Assembly: GCF_009600885.1 (NCBI RefSeq)
Contig: NZ_VCLA01000004.1
Span: 1 to 64,000, forward strand
Length of the DNA: 64,000 bases
DNA from: Streptomyces jumonjinensis
GTDB taxonomy: Bacteria; Actinomycetota; Actinomycetes; Streptomycetales; Streptomycetaceae
Direction: 5' to 3'
In this document: piece after piece, positions 43,044-51,300 of the stretch
How positions within the stretch are numbered: the stretch's first letter is position 1
Layout: each line of letters opens with the position of its first letter
Made by a program: the position numbers and the translations under genes
Notes under the pieces: model-generated
What the model saw: only the letters and a program-made list of their open reading frames with translations
Told to the model about the DNA's origin: nothing
The model's database searches: none

Positions 43044-44141
43044 TTGACGTTCGACCGTCTCGACCTGGTATCCAAGCTGTACCAGCCCTCCGGCTGGCCC
43101 CGAGTGCTCGAAGCGGCTGCGGGGCAGCGTTCCAGCGGACCGCTGGTGGTGGATCTGGACCCGACGACCTTCTGCGACCTCGCCTGCCCGGAGTGCATCA
43201 GCGGCAAGCTGCTCAACCAGGGGCGTTTCACTCCGGAACGCCTCGCCGAACTGGCCGAAGAGCTCATAGAGATGTCCGTCCGCGGTGTGGTCCTCATCGG
43301 CGGCGGCGAGCCGCTGGCCCATCGCGGCACCCGGAATGTGCTGCGGGTGCTCGGTGAGGCCGGGATCGCCATCGGCGTCGTCACCAACGGGACCATGATC
43401 GCGCAGAATCTGGATGAGCTGGCGCGGTACGCGTCCTGGGTACGGGTCTCCATGGACGCCGGAACCAGCGAGACCTACGGCCTGTTCCGGCCGGATCGCA
43501 AGGGCCGCAGCGTGTTCGACAAGGTGGTCGGCAACATGCGGCTGCTGGCCTCCGTCAAAAAGGGCGCCCTCGGCTATTCGTTCCTGGTGATGACCCGGCG
43601 GGAGCCGGACGGCACGGTGGTGAGCAACCATCATGAGGTGCTGGAGGCCGCGCGGCTGGCGCGTGACATCGGCTGCGACTACTTCGAGACCAAGGCGATG
43701 TTCGACGACGGCCACCATGTGATCCAGGTGGCCGAGGAGATTCTCACGTCGGTCGACGACCAGTTGCGGGAGGCCGCCCAGTGGGAGGACGGCTCCTTCG
43801 AGATCATCAACTCCTCCACCCTGACCTCGCTGAGGAGCCGGGTGGGCGCGGTGCAGCCGAAGGATTACCACCACTGCAAGGTGGCGGAGCTGCGTACGCT
43901 CATCACCCCGTCCGGGGTCTATGTCTGCTCCTACCACCGGGGCAACTCCCAGGCCAAGATCGGCGACGCCGTGACGGAGCGGCTGCCCGACATCTGGCAG
44001 AACTCGGACCGCGGTGTGATCGATCCGAGCCGGGACTGCCTCTTCCACTGCGCGCGTCACCGCTCCAACCTCGAACTGGATCAGATCGCGGCCGGAACGG
44101 CGACGCCCGAACCGGGCAGTGACTACGACCCCTTCATCTAG
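43044..44141 (+). CDS. Radical SAM enzyme with C-terminal cysteine-rich (SPASM/twitch-like) region
   Basis: 365 residues. The [4Fe-4S]-SAM motif is CDLACPEC (Cys44, Cys48, Cys51), followed by VVLIGGGEPL (the GGE strand), VVTNGTMI and VRVSMDAGTSETY. Additional Cys near the end (HHCKVAEL, VYVCSYHRGN, DCLFHCARHRS) suggest an auxiliary cluster of SPASM or twitch type. Such enzymes include sugar/aminocyclitol dehydrogenases and peptide-modifying maturases; no precursor peptide is evident here, so a small-molecule substrate is more likely. The start is TTG at 43044, with AGGAG seven bases upstream. It overlaps the convergent GHMP kinase gene by eight bases. Confidence 0.85.
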   Translation: MTFDRLDLVSKLYQPSGWPRVLEAAAGQRSSGPLVVDLDPTTFCDLACPECISGKLLNQGRFTPERLAELAEELIEMSVRGVVLIGGGEPLAHRGTRNVLRVLGEAGIAIGVVTNGTMIAQNLDELARYASWVRVSMDAGTSETYGLFRPDRKGRSVFDKVVGNMRLLASVKKGALGYSFLVMTRREPDGTVVSNHHEVLEAARLARDIGCDYFETKAMFDDGHHVIQVAEEILTSVDDQLREAAQWEDGSFEIINSSTLTSLRSRVGAVQPKDYHHCKVAELRTLITPSGVYVCSYHRGNSQAKIGDAVTERLPDIWQNSDRGVIDPSRDCLFHCARHRSNLELDQIAAGTATPEPGSDYDPFI

Positions 44142-45099
44142 CCTCTCCGTTCGCGCTCCGGGCACCCGCCCCGGCCGCGGCCCGGGTGGTCAACACCCGG
44201 GCCGCGGGCCGCAGCTCCCCGAGGGCCTGCCGGAGGGCGGTGGCGATCGGCTCCTGGTCGGCCGCCCGGCACACCCCCACCAGGGCTCCGCCCCCGCCGG
44301 CCCCGCTGAGCTTCAGCCGCAGGCCGGCGGAGCGCAGGGCCGCCTCCCGGAGGTCCTCCAGGACGGGAGTGGACATCCCCTGATGGTCCCGCATGGCGTT
44401 ATGGGCGCGGTCCATGGCATCGCCGACACCGTCGAGATCGCCCGCTCCCATGGCCTCCCAGACATCGGCCGACGCCTGGTCCGCCTCCTTCAGATAGGCG
44501 GCGAGCGCGGGATCCCGCCCGGCGAGCTGGGCCCGGACCACCCGGATGTGGTCGCTGGTGTCCTTGCGGGTGGCCGAGTCCACCACCACCACGGCCCAGT
44601 CGTCCGGGAAGGCCCGGCGCTCCAGGACGGCGGGCAGCCCCGTGGGTCTGCCCTCCAGCAGCAGGGCGTCTCCCTCGATGACCGCGAGATGGTCCATCCC
44701 GCCGCCGTTGAAGTGGGCGAACTCGAACTCGTACGCCCACTGCGCGAGGGTGGCGACCGGGATGCCCGGCGACGGCGCGAAGGCATCGGTGTACGCCTGG
44801 AACAGCGCCACGATCAGGGCCGTCGACGACGACAGGCCGCTCGCGGCCGGTGCGTCGCTGTGGACGTTGAGCACCGGCGGGTTCGGGCCGAGGCCCGGTA
44901 TCCGCCCGCGCAGAAAGCCCCAGACCTGGCCGGGCCAGCCCCCGGCCGCCGCCGGAGCGGCCGGGCCGGGGACCGTCTCGACGACGGTGGTCAGATCCAG
45001 GGCGAGGCTGACGGATCTCCCGCCGAGCCAGTCCAGATCCTCACCGGACAGACAGGCCCGGCAGGGCACCACCGCGCGTGCCGTACGCTCCCCGCTCAC
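44134..45099 (-). CDS. GHMP-family sugar kinase
   Basis: 321 residues. The start ACLSGEDLDWLGGRSVSLAL resembles the sugar-binding opening of galactokinase-like enzymes. The ATP loop is DAPAASGLSSSTALIVAL, and the third motif is KLSGAGGGGALVGV. It probably phosphorylates a sugar or polyol at the anomeric or another hydroxyl. The GTG at 45097-45099 overlaps the NUDIX stop (GTGA). It is the last gene of the epimerase-NUDIX-kinase operon. Confidence 0.88.
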   Translation of the reverse strand: MSGERTARAVVPCRACLSGEDLDWLGGRSVSLALDLTTVVETVPGPAAPAAAGGWPGQVWGFLRGRIPGLGPNPPVLNVHSDAPAASGLSSSTALIVALFQAYTDAFAPSPGIPVATLAQWAYEFEFAHFNGGGMDHLAVIEGDALLLEGRPTGLPAVLERRAFPDDWAVVVVDSATRKDTSDHIRVVRAQLAGRDPALAAYLKEADQASADVWEAMGAGDLDGVGDAMDRAHNAMRDHQGMSTPVLEDLREAALRSAGLRLKLSGAGGGGALVGVCRAADQEPIATALRQALGELRPAARVLTTRAAAGAGARSANGEAR

Positions 45100-45650
45100 C
45101 GGGCCTGGAACCTTCCGGTCGCGCTGAACTCGCGGAACATGTCCAGAACCACCGCGGTCGGCGGGTGCAGGGGCGCCGGCGGATCGTCCGGATCACGGAA
45201 CTCCGCCTGAAGGACCTCGTCCGGGCCGGGGACCAGCTCCCCCGACCAGGTGCGCGCCAGGAAGCAGAGGGCGAAGCAGTGGGTGACATCGCCGTTGGGG
45301 TAGGTGAGCGTATGGACCCCGGGGTCCGACAGGGAGGCGAAGGGGATCAGATCCGCCCGGTCCACCCGGAGTCCGGTCTCCTCCGCGAGCTCCCGTACGG
45401 CGGTGTCGGCGAAGTCGTCGCCCTCCTCGCACGCGCCCGCCGGGAGCTCCCAGACACCGGAGTCGGCGCGCTGCTGGAAGAGCGCCCGTCCGTCGCCGTC
45501 CAGCAGCAGTATCTGCGCGCCCGGGACGAGCAGCGGTCTGCTGCCCACCCGCTGGCGCAGCGACCAGAGGTAGGAACCGACGTATCCCACGAGTGTGCGG
45601 CCTTTCTCGGTGCCCGGCCGGACTTCGGCCGGTGGTGCCCAAAGTGTCAC
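45096..45650 (-). CDS. NUDIX hydrolase
   Basis: 184 residues. The NUDIX box reads GACEEGDDFADTAVRELAEETGL, which fits GX5EX7REUXEEXGU with only the expected variation. It should cleave a nucleoside diphosphate linked to another moiety, for example a nucleotide sugar. The GTG at 45648-45650 overlaps the epimerase stop. In this setting it may release a sugar phosphate or edit nucleotide intermediates. Confidence 0.9.
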   Translation of the reverse strand: MTLWAPPAEVRPGTEKGRTLVGYVGSYLWSLRQRVGSRPLLVPGAQILLLDGDGRALFQQRADSGVWELPAGACEEGDDFADTAVRELAEETGLRVDRADLIPFASLSDPGVHTLTYPNGDVTHCFALCFLARTWSGELVPGPDEVLQAEFRDPDDPPAPLHPPTAVVLDMFREFSATGRFQAR

Positions 45651-46717
45651 GTGGCGTTCTCCGCGAGCCAGTTGGGCACCGCCTCCGGCGTGGCTTCCAG
45701 CCAGCGCACATAGCGGTCCACGCCCTCGCGAACGGTGATGCCCGGCTTCCAGCGCAGCAGTTCATGCAGCCGGTCGGTGTCCGCGTAGCCGCCGAGCGGA
45801 TCGTCGGCGGGCCGGGGGGTGATGACGAATTCCGATCCGGGGTAGTGCGGCTGGATGAGCTCGCCCACCTCGCGGACCGATGTGGGCACTCCGGTGCCGA
45901 CGTTGACGGTCGCGCCGGCCGCGCCGTCCTCGACCAGCGCCAGAGCGGTGGCCATGGCGATGTCGTCCACATGGACCATGTCCCTGACCTGGACTCCCCC
46001 GCCGTTGAGCCGCATCGGGCGGCCGAGCTTGGCGTGCAGCGTCAGCCAGGCGACCATCCAGGAGTGGCTGCCGGGCTTGACTATCTGGGGGTCCCCGTAC
46101 ACGGAGAAGTAGCGGAGGATGGAGTATTCGATGCCCGCCGCGCCGAGCAGCAGCCGGGTCTGGTGCTCCGCCCAGAGCTTGGAGTTCCCGTACACCGACA
46201 GCGGGTGCGGGGGCTGGTCCTCGGAGAACACCTGGGGGCCGTCCAGAGGGGCGGTGCCGTTGCCGTACACGGCGGCCGACGACACCATGACGAGCCGGCG
46301 CAGATCCGCGGCGGCGGCGGCCTCTTCGAGCACCACCTCCGTTCCCTCGATATTGGCCCGGAAGGCGATATCGGGCCTGCGGGTGCAGGCGGCGACATCG
46401 GCATAGGCCGCGGCATGGACGACATAGTCGGCTCCGGAGAGCAGTTCGCGTACGGTCTCCCGGTCGCAGATGTCGCCGACGACCAGACGTGACGCGGACT
46501 TCTGCGCCCCGAACAGTTCATGGGTGGAGTCCGGGTAGGCGTCCAAGCGGTCCAGTACGGCGACTTCCGCCTCCACTCCCCGCAGGAGAGCGGTCAGCCT
46601 GCTTCCGACCAACCCGCCGCCGCCGGTCACCACGACCCGGGTGCCGCGGAGCTTCTCCAAGCGGGAAGAGACTGAATCGCCGGTGTCGGTACCCTCGGCG
46701 TCTGCCATCACGGTCAT
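45647..46717 (-). CDS. NAD-dependent epimerase/dehydratase (extended SDR)
   Basis: 356 residues with the Rossmann motif VVVTGGGGLVGSRL, the catalytic Ser in MVSSAAVYGNG and YGNSK supplying the Tyr-x-x-x-Lys pair. A typical substrate-domain element is QVRDMVHVDDIA. It is a nucleotide-sugar epimerase or dehydratase of the GalE/RmlB superfamily; the exact reaction is open. The ATG at 46715-46717 follows GAGGAG by six bases. It is the first gene of a three-gene operon with four-base overlaps. Confidence 0.9.
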   Translation of the reverse strand: MTVMADAEGTDTGDSVSSRLEKLRGTRVVVTGGGGLVGSRLTALLRGVEAEVAVLDRLDAYPDSTHELFGAQKSASRLVVGDICDRETVRELLSGADYVVHAAAYADVAACTRRPDIAFRANIEGTEVVLEEAAAAADLRRLVMVSSAAVYGNGTAPLDGPQVFSEDQPPHPLSVYGNSKLWAEHQTRLLLGAAGIEYSILRYFSVYGDPQIVKPGSHSWMVAWLTLHAKLGRPMRLNGGGVQVRDMVHVDDIAMATALALVEDGAAGATVNVGTGVPTSVREVGELIQPHYPGSEFVITPRPADDPLGGYADTDRLHELLRWKPGITVREGVDRYVRWLEATPEAVPNWLAENAT

Positions 46718-46869
46718 GCGGACTCCTCTATTGGTGATACGCATGTGGTTCACGTGCTGCAAGCATGACGATCATCGTCGTCGGAAACCAGGGTGCCTTT
46801 TCGGCGCCCTCGCAGCCGTAGAAAGCGCCACCGTACTGTCCGAATTCAATACGTCCGGAGGAGATCAGG

Positions 46870-48771
46870 ATGCGGAATTCGGCCGTCCATCAGGAACCAG
46901 AGCACGGAGGATCTGTGACGCGTTATCGCATCAGCGGCGCGGTGATGACCCACCCGAAGCGCCTGCCGGCCGCCGAGGAAATGGTCCGGTCGGCGCCCCC
47001 GGGAGCGCTACGGGTGGTGATGGACCCCGATCCCGGCGGAAAGCCGTCGGTCCTGCGCACGGCGCTCGCGGCATGGGCGTCGACGGAGGAGGGCGCGACG
47101 CACCAGCTGGTCGTCCAGGACGACATGATTCTGTCCGACACGTTCTTCGAGCGGGCCCGCGCGGCGGTCGAGGAAATGCCGGACGCGGCGCTCGCCCTGT
47201 TCGCCCTGTGGGATTCCCGCAACGGCGCCGCCGTGCGCTTCGGCGCGATGGCCGGAGCCCGCTGGGTGGGCGCGGTCAATGAGTACTTCCCGTGTGTCGC
47301 CATCATTCTGCCCCGGGCGGTCGCCGAGGGGTTCGTGGAATACGGCAGAGCGCGGCTGGACGCCTGGCCCGACGACATCCTCATGTACCGGTATCTGCGG
47401 GCCAACCGCATCCCGGGCTATGTGTCGGTGCCCAACCTCGCCGAGCACGAGGACCACGGAAGCATTTCCGGGAACGCTTTCCGCGGCCCGCGCCGCTCGG
47501 TCTGTTTCCTCCCCGACGACCAGCCCGGCGGGGAGGGGGCGCGGCTGGAGGGGCTGCGGGTCGTTCCGTTCTTCAAGCACGGGGTCGCCCAGTGCACGGT
47601 CCGGCTGGACGGACCCGGTCCGGAGCGATGGCTCCACCTGGAGTGCGAGGACTATCTGGAAGGGTCCGGCGTACGCGTAGAAAGACTTAAACCAGCCAAT
47701 TTCGAAACGTCCGAAGTAGCTGATCCCGAGGCCGCTCGAAGCACCTGGCTGACCGCTTTCACCATGGGATTCGTCCATCAGCGGGATGGACGGGGCACCG
47801 GCCTTTCCCGGACACCGGCCTCCGCGGAGGCACTGGCGACCATCGGACCGGGCGGTGTGAGCCACACCCGGAGCGAGGAACGGATCGCCGAGATCCGCGA
47901 GGGGCTCGCCCGGATCGCGCAAGCCGGCGTCGAGGCGGGTCTGGAGGCGGGCGCCCGCTCGCGCTCCGCCGGGCGTCCGGCGCGCGGCGGCACGGGACGC
48001 GGCGGCACGGGACGCGGGATCGGAGTGCTCGGCGGGGCGACCCCGCTGGGAGAGCATCTGGTCCGGGGCCTGGCCGACCGGGGGCACCGGGTCACGACCC
48101 CGGCGGCCACGGACTCCCCGGCGGGTCTCGACGCTCTCGTCGATCTCCGCCCGCTGCGCGACGGCGGCCTCCTGCGGGACGCGCATATCGTCGTCCGGCT
48201 CCTCGACCGGGCCACCGGCGCGGCCACCGCGACCCGCACTCTGCACACCGGTGACCTGTACGGACCCGGCTGTTCGCGGGACACGGTGATCGGCCGCATG
48301 GTGTGGAGCGCGCTGCGCAGCCACCCGGTGGCCGTCACCGATCCGCCGGGGGACGCGCTGCGTCCGCTGCATACGAAGGACCTGATCGCGGCGGTCTCCC
48401 AGGTGCTGCGGACCCCTGGCGCCGAGCCTGTGCTCACCCTTCCCGGAGAGGAGCTCATCGGGGTGCGGGAGCTGGCGGAGGCGGTCTGCTCGGCGGTCCG
48501 GCCGGTACCGATCGAGACCGTGAGACGGGTCGCCGCGGCTTCGGATTCGGTCTCGGGCCCGGATTCGGCTCCGGCTCCGGATTCGGCTTCGGATTCCGCT
48601 TCGGGCCCGGCTCCGGATTCCACCTCGGATTCCGCTTCCGTTTCGGGTCCGTCGGCGGCTGGGGCCTGGGCACGGCCCGCGGGCTGGAAACCGGCCATGG
48701 ATCTCCATCATGGTCTGCATACCTTCGCCCAGTGGCTCGCCTACGAGGGAATCCAGTACGCGGCGGACTGA
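46870..48771 (+). CDS. Glycosyltransferase-like protein fused to degenerate SDR domain (second paralogue)
   Basis: 633 residues. Residues about 20-310 are the paralogue of the protein at 33084 (ISGAVMTHPKRLPAAEEM, MDPDPGGKPSVLRTALAAW, THQLVVQDDM, WDSRNGAAVRFGAMAGARW, EHEDHGSISGNAFRGPRRS). After a Gly/Arg/Thr linker, residues about 395-633 resemble the epimerase next door (IGVLGGATPLGEHLVRGLADRG; LHTGDLYGPG) but lack the Ser and Tyr-x-x-x-Lys catalytic residues. A Ser/Asp/Pro repeat block interrupts this domain near residues 560-600. The ATG follows GGAGGAG. It is divergent from the epimerase operon. The function is unknown. Confidence 0.65.
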   Translation: MRNSAVHQEPEHGGSVTRYRISGAVMTHPKRLPAAEEMVRSAPPGALRVVMDPDPGGKPSVLRTALAAWASTEEGATHQLVVQDDMILSDTFFERARAAVEEMPDAALALFALWDSRNGAAVRFGAMAGARWVGAVNEYFPCVAIILPRAVAEGFVEYGRARLDAWPDDILMYRYLRANRIPGYVSVPNLAEHEDHGSISGNAFRGPRRSVCFLPDDQPGGEGARLEGLRVVPFFKHGVAQCTVRLDGPGPERWLHLECEDYLEGSGVRVERLKPANFETSEVADPEAARSTWLTAFTMGFVHQRDGRGTGLSRTPASAEALATIGPGGVSHTRSEERIAEIREGLARIAQAGVEAGLEAGARSRSAGRPARGGTGRGGTGRGIGVLGGATPLGEHLVRGLADRGHRVTTPAATDSPAGLDALVDLRPLRDGGLLRDAHIVVRLLDRATGAATATRTLHTGDLYGPGCSRDTVIGRMVWSALRSHPVAVTDPPGDALRPLHTKDLIAAVSQVLRTPGAEPVLTLPGEELIGVRELAEAVCSAVRPVPIETVRRVAAASDSVSGPDSAPAPDSASDSASGPAPDSTSDSASVSGPSAAGAWARPAGWKPAMDLHHGLHTFAQWLAYEGIQYAAD

Positions 48772-48789
48772 CCGCCCGGTTGTTTTCGA

Positions 48790-48848
48790 GGAGAACACGG
48801 CAGGGGCCCTGCCGGATGGCTGCGATACGGCCCCTGCCGCTGTTCTCC
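48790..48848. terminator. Long hairpin terminator
   Basis: Arms GGAGAACACGGCAGGGGCC (48790-48808) and GGCCCCTGCCGCTGTTCTCC (48829-48848) pair over 19 bases with a single bulge, 18 bases beyond the stop of the fused glycosyltransferase-like gene. Confidence 0.82.
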
Positions 48849-48927
48849 GTCAACACACCGGGCGGCCCGGTCCCGGTGACCGACCGGAGTGCGCTCCCCA
48901 AGGAACCGGCCATTCCGTGAAATTCCG

Positions 48928-48958
48928 TTGACGCCGTACCGTCGCACCAGGCTAGATT
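48928..48958 (+). promoter_or_regulatory. Possible housekeeping-type promoter for the stub/T-C/P450 genes
   Basis: TTGACG at 48928-48933 and TAGATT at 48953-48958 are separated by 19 bases, a sigma-HrdB-like arrangement with a rather long spacer, about 180 bases upstream of the adenylation stub. Confidence 0.4.
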
Positions 48959-49136
48959 TCCAGCATGGTGCGTCGAGTGGGGCTCGCATACCGGTTCTCC
49001 GACCTGGACCAGGACCGTTCCTGAGGGTTGTCGGACCCGGTTCGCGAGCCGTACTTCACCCTCTGAATAATCAATGTTCTTTGAAAAAGCTGTTCGGGAT
49101 GGGCTGCACGACCGAGGACGGGGACGGAGTCAGCAC

Positions 49137-49376
49137 ATGAACGGCGACCGCTTCACCCATGAACTGTTCACGGGACGGGCCGCGCGTGCTCCGGATGCCG
49201 TCGCCCCACTCGTCGTCGCGGAGCCGTCGGCATACCCGCGACTGAACCGTCTCGCGGAGCGGCTCAAGGGCCCGCTCATCGCACCGGAGGCCGGTCCCGG
49301 AATCCCGTGCGCGTCAGTGCCGCCGGCCTTCCGGGAATCCAGGACGACTCCGCTCGCGGTCGGGAAGGCACGATGA
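49137..49376 (+). CDS. Adenylation-domain N-terminal stub (79 residues)
   Basis: The sequence NGDRFTHELFTGRAARAPDA, then AYPRLNRLAERL, matches the opening of an NRPS adenylation domain (compare LF-x-x-AARTPDAVAV and YxELNxRANRLA). It then turns into unrelated sequence and stops before core motif A2, so no catalytic part remains. A CGGAG site lies seven bases before the ATG, and the stop overlaps the next start (ATGA), so it could still be translated and coupled to the T-C gene. It may be a remnant of an A-T-C module from which most of the A domain was deleted, or a small protein with a new role. Confidence 0.5.
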   Translation: MNGDRFTHELFTGRAARAPDAVAPLVVAEPSAYPRLNRLAERLKGPLIAPEAGPGIPCASVPPAFRESRTTPLAVGKAR

Positions 49377-51190
49377 AATCCCGGCTGGAGCACGCGCCGG
49401 ACATCCTGGTCGCCGACACCGCCCACAACCCCTCGGGGCATTCTCCGGACCCCTTCGGCGCACTGGCCCGGGAAACGGCCGCGGACGGTCCGGAGCCCAG
49501 CCCGTCGGCACCGGACGATAAACCGCCCGCGAATGTCTCCGGCACCTTCGGAAGCGCTCTGCGAGGACCTTACGAAGAACCTCTCCGCGGAATCTTCGAA
49601 GAAGTGCTCGGACTCCCCCGGGTAGGCGTCGACGACGACTTCTTCGCACTCGGCGGACAGTCCCTCCACGCCCTGCGGATCGTCGGCCGCGCCCGCCGTG
49701 AACTCGGCGTCGAACTCACCGTCAGCGGCCTCTTCGCGACCCCCACCGTCGCCGGACTCGCCTCCCGCGCCGCCCCCGCCGCCGGACTCTCCTATCCCGC
49801 CCCGCACCCCCGCCCCCGGACCGTCCCGCTCTCCGCCGCTCAGCGGCAACTCTGGTGCGCCGGGCACCGATCGGGGCTCACGTCCGCCGGCATCGCCCTC
49901 GCCCATCACCTCACCGGCCGACTCGACATCCCCGCCCTGCGCCAGGCCGTCATCGACGTCATCACCCGGCACACGCCTCTCCGTACCCTCATCCGTCATG
50001 GCGATGGACAGCCGTATCAGCATCGACTGCCGCCGCCCGACGCCTCCTCGGCCCTCTCCCTCGTCCACACGACCCCCGGCGCGCTCGCCGCGCGGGTCGC
50101 CCGGTTCTGCGACCGAGCCTTCGATCCCGGCGCGGACCGGCCGCTGCGGACCGCGCTGTTCCGGCTGAATCCGGCCGAACATGTGCTGGTGCTGGCGGCT
50201 CATCCCCTCGCCGCCGACCACGGGTCGCTCGGCCCCCTCCTGCGCGATCTGTCCGAGGCGTACTCCGCCCGCCGTACGGGAGCACGGCCCGACTGGGCCC
50301 CGCTCCAGCCGGATTACACCGGTCACACCCTCGGGGAGCGTGCCCGGGACGGGCAGTGCGCGGGGCCGGGAGCGCGAGCCGCCCGTACGCCCGCCGCCGG
50401 GCGGCGACGCGACGCCGAGCCCATCGTCTTCCGGCTGAGTCCGCGGCTCTGCCGGGAGATCGCCGCCCTCGCCCGGGAGGCCGGCGCCACGGTCCTCATG
50501 GTGCTCCAGACCGCGGTGGCCGCGACGCTCTCCACGCTGGGGGCGGGCGCCGTCGTCCCGGTCGATGTGTACGTCCCCGGGCGTCCGGACGCATCCCTCG
50601 ACCTTCTGGTCGGTCGCTTCGCCCATACGCTGACGCTGCGCGCCGATGTCTCCGGCGACCCCTCCTTCCGCCGGCTGCTCGCCCGGGTCCGTGCGGTGAA
50701 TCTGGCCGCCTACGACCGTCAGGACCTCCCCCACGCCTGTCCCGCGGCGCCGTCCGGGACGCCCTTCCTCCCTGTGACGCTCGCGCTGGACGACGGCGAG
50801 CGGGCGCGGCCGGAGCTGCCGGGCCTCGCCGTCCGCGCCCTCCCCACCAGGCGGAGAGACATCCGGTGCGCTCTGGCGATCTCCTTCACCGCCGAGCCCG
50901 CCGAGCCCGCCGAGCCCGCCGAGCCCGCCGAGCCTTCCGAGCCTTCCGAGCTCGCCACGTCTACCGAACCCGCCGTGCCTGCCGGGCCCGCCGAGACTCC
51001 CGTGCCCGCCGGACCCGCCCGGTACGGCGCGGGCGGCATGACCGCCCTGATCGAGTACCGGCCCGAGCTGCTCGACGAGCCGGCCGCAAGCCGTCTCGCC
51101 CACTGCCTCGTACGGCTCCTGGAACGCTCGCTGTCCGCGCCGGACCGACCCCTCTCCCTGCTCGCTCTCCCCGCGCCGGAGCTGCCCTGA
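49373..51190 (+). CDS. NRPS carrier-condensation (T-C) didomain protein with degenerate C domain
   Basis: 605 residues. A peptidyl carrier domain occupies about residues 60-135, with the phosphopantetheine Ser97 in DDFFALGGQSLHALRIV. A condensation domain follows: C1-like PLSAAQRQLW, C2-like RHTPLRTLI, C5-like LVGRFAHTLTLRADVSGDP and C6-like QDLPHACP. The C3 motif HHxxxDG reads HPLAADH (His277, Pro278, Asp282), so the key second His is lost and ordinary condensation is unlikely. There is a PAE repeat near residues 507-525. The carrier may present an aminoacyl substrate to the P450 that follows. It is coupled to the adenylation stub by an ATGA overlap. Confidence 0.82.
   Translation: MKSRLEHAPDILVADTAHNPSGHSPDPFGALARETAADGPEPSPSAPDDKPPANVSGTFGSALRGPYEEPLRGIFEEVLGLPRVGVDDDFFALGGQSLHALRIVGRARRELGVELTVSGLFATPTVAGLASRAAPAAGLSYPAPHPRPRTVPLSAAQRQLWCAGHRSGLTSAGIALAHHLTGRLDIPALRQAVIDVITRHTPLRTLIRHGDGQPYQHRLPPPDASSALSLVHTTPGALAARVARFCDRAFDPGADRPLRTALFRLNPAEHVLVLAAHPLAADHGSLGPLLRDLSEAYSARRTGARPDWAPLQPDYTGHTLGERARDGQCAGPGARAARTPAAGRRRDAEPIVFRLSPRLCREIAALAREAGATVLMVLQTAVAATLSTLGAGAVVPVDVYVPGRPDASLDLLVGRFAHTLTLRADVSGDPSFRRLLARVRAVNLAAYDRQDLPHACPAAPSGTPFLPVTLALDDGERARPELPGLAVRALPTRRRDIRCALAISFTAEPAEPAEPAEPAEPSEPSELATSTEPAVPAGPAETPVPAGPARYGAGGMTALIEYRPELLDEPAASRLAHCLVRLLERSLSAPDRPLSLLALPAPELP
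50891..50946. repeat. Nine-base tandem repeats within the T-C gene
   Basis: About five copies of GCCGAGCCC followed by two GCCTTCCGA-type variants encode a Pro-Ala-Glu repeat in a loop of the condensation domain. Confidence 0.8.
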
Positions 51191-51300
51191 CCCGCCGCGT
51201 ACCGGCCGTTCGCACACCGCCGCGCGCCGGAGCCCGGCGTACCGCTGAACCGGAGGGGGCCACCGCCCGTGGGTCGGGAGGAAGAGAGGGAGGAGCCCCC

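Larger units (their letters stand above)
48772..49136. other. Intergenic region between the two halves of the unrecognised cluster
   Basis: 365 bases. The left part is the terminator of the preceding gene (48790-48848); the right part carries a promoter-like pair at 48928-48958 and an A/T-rich leader before the adenylation stub. No further gene was found. Confidence 0.55.
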
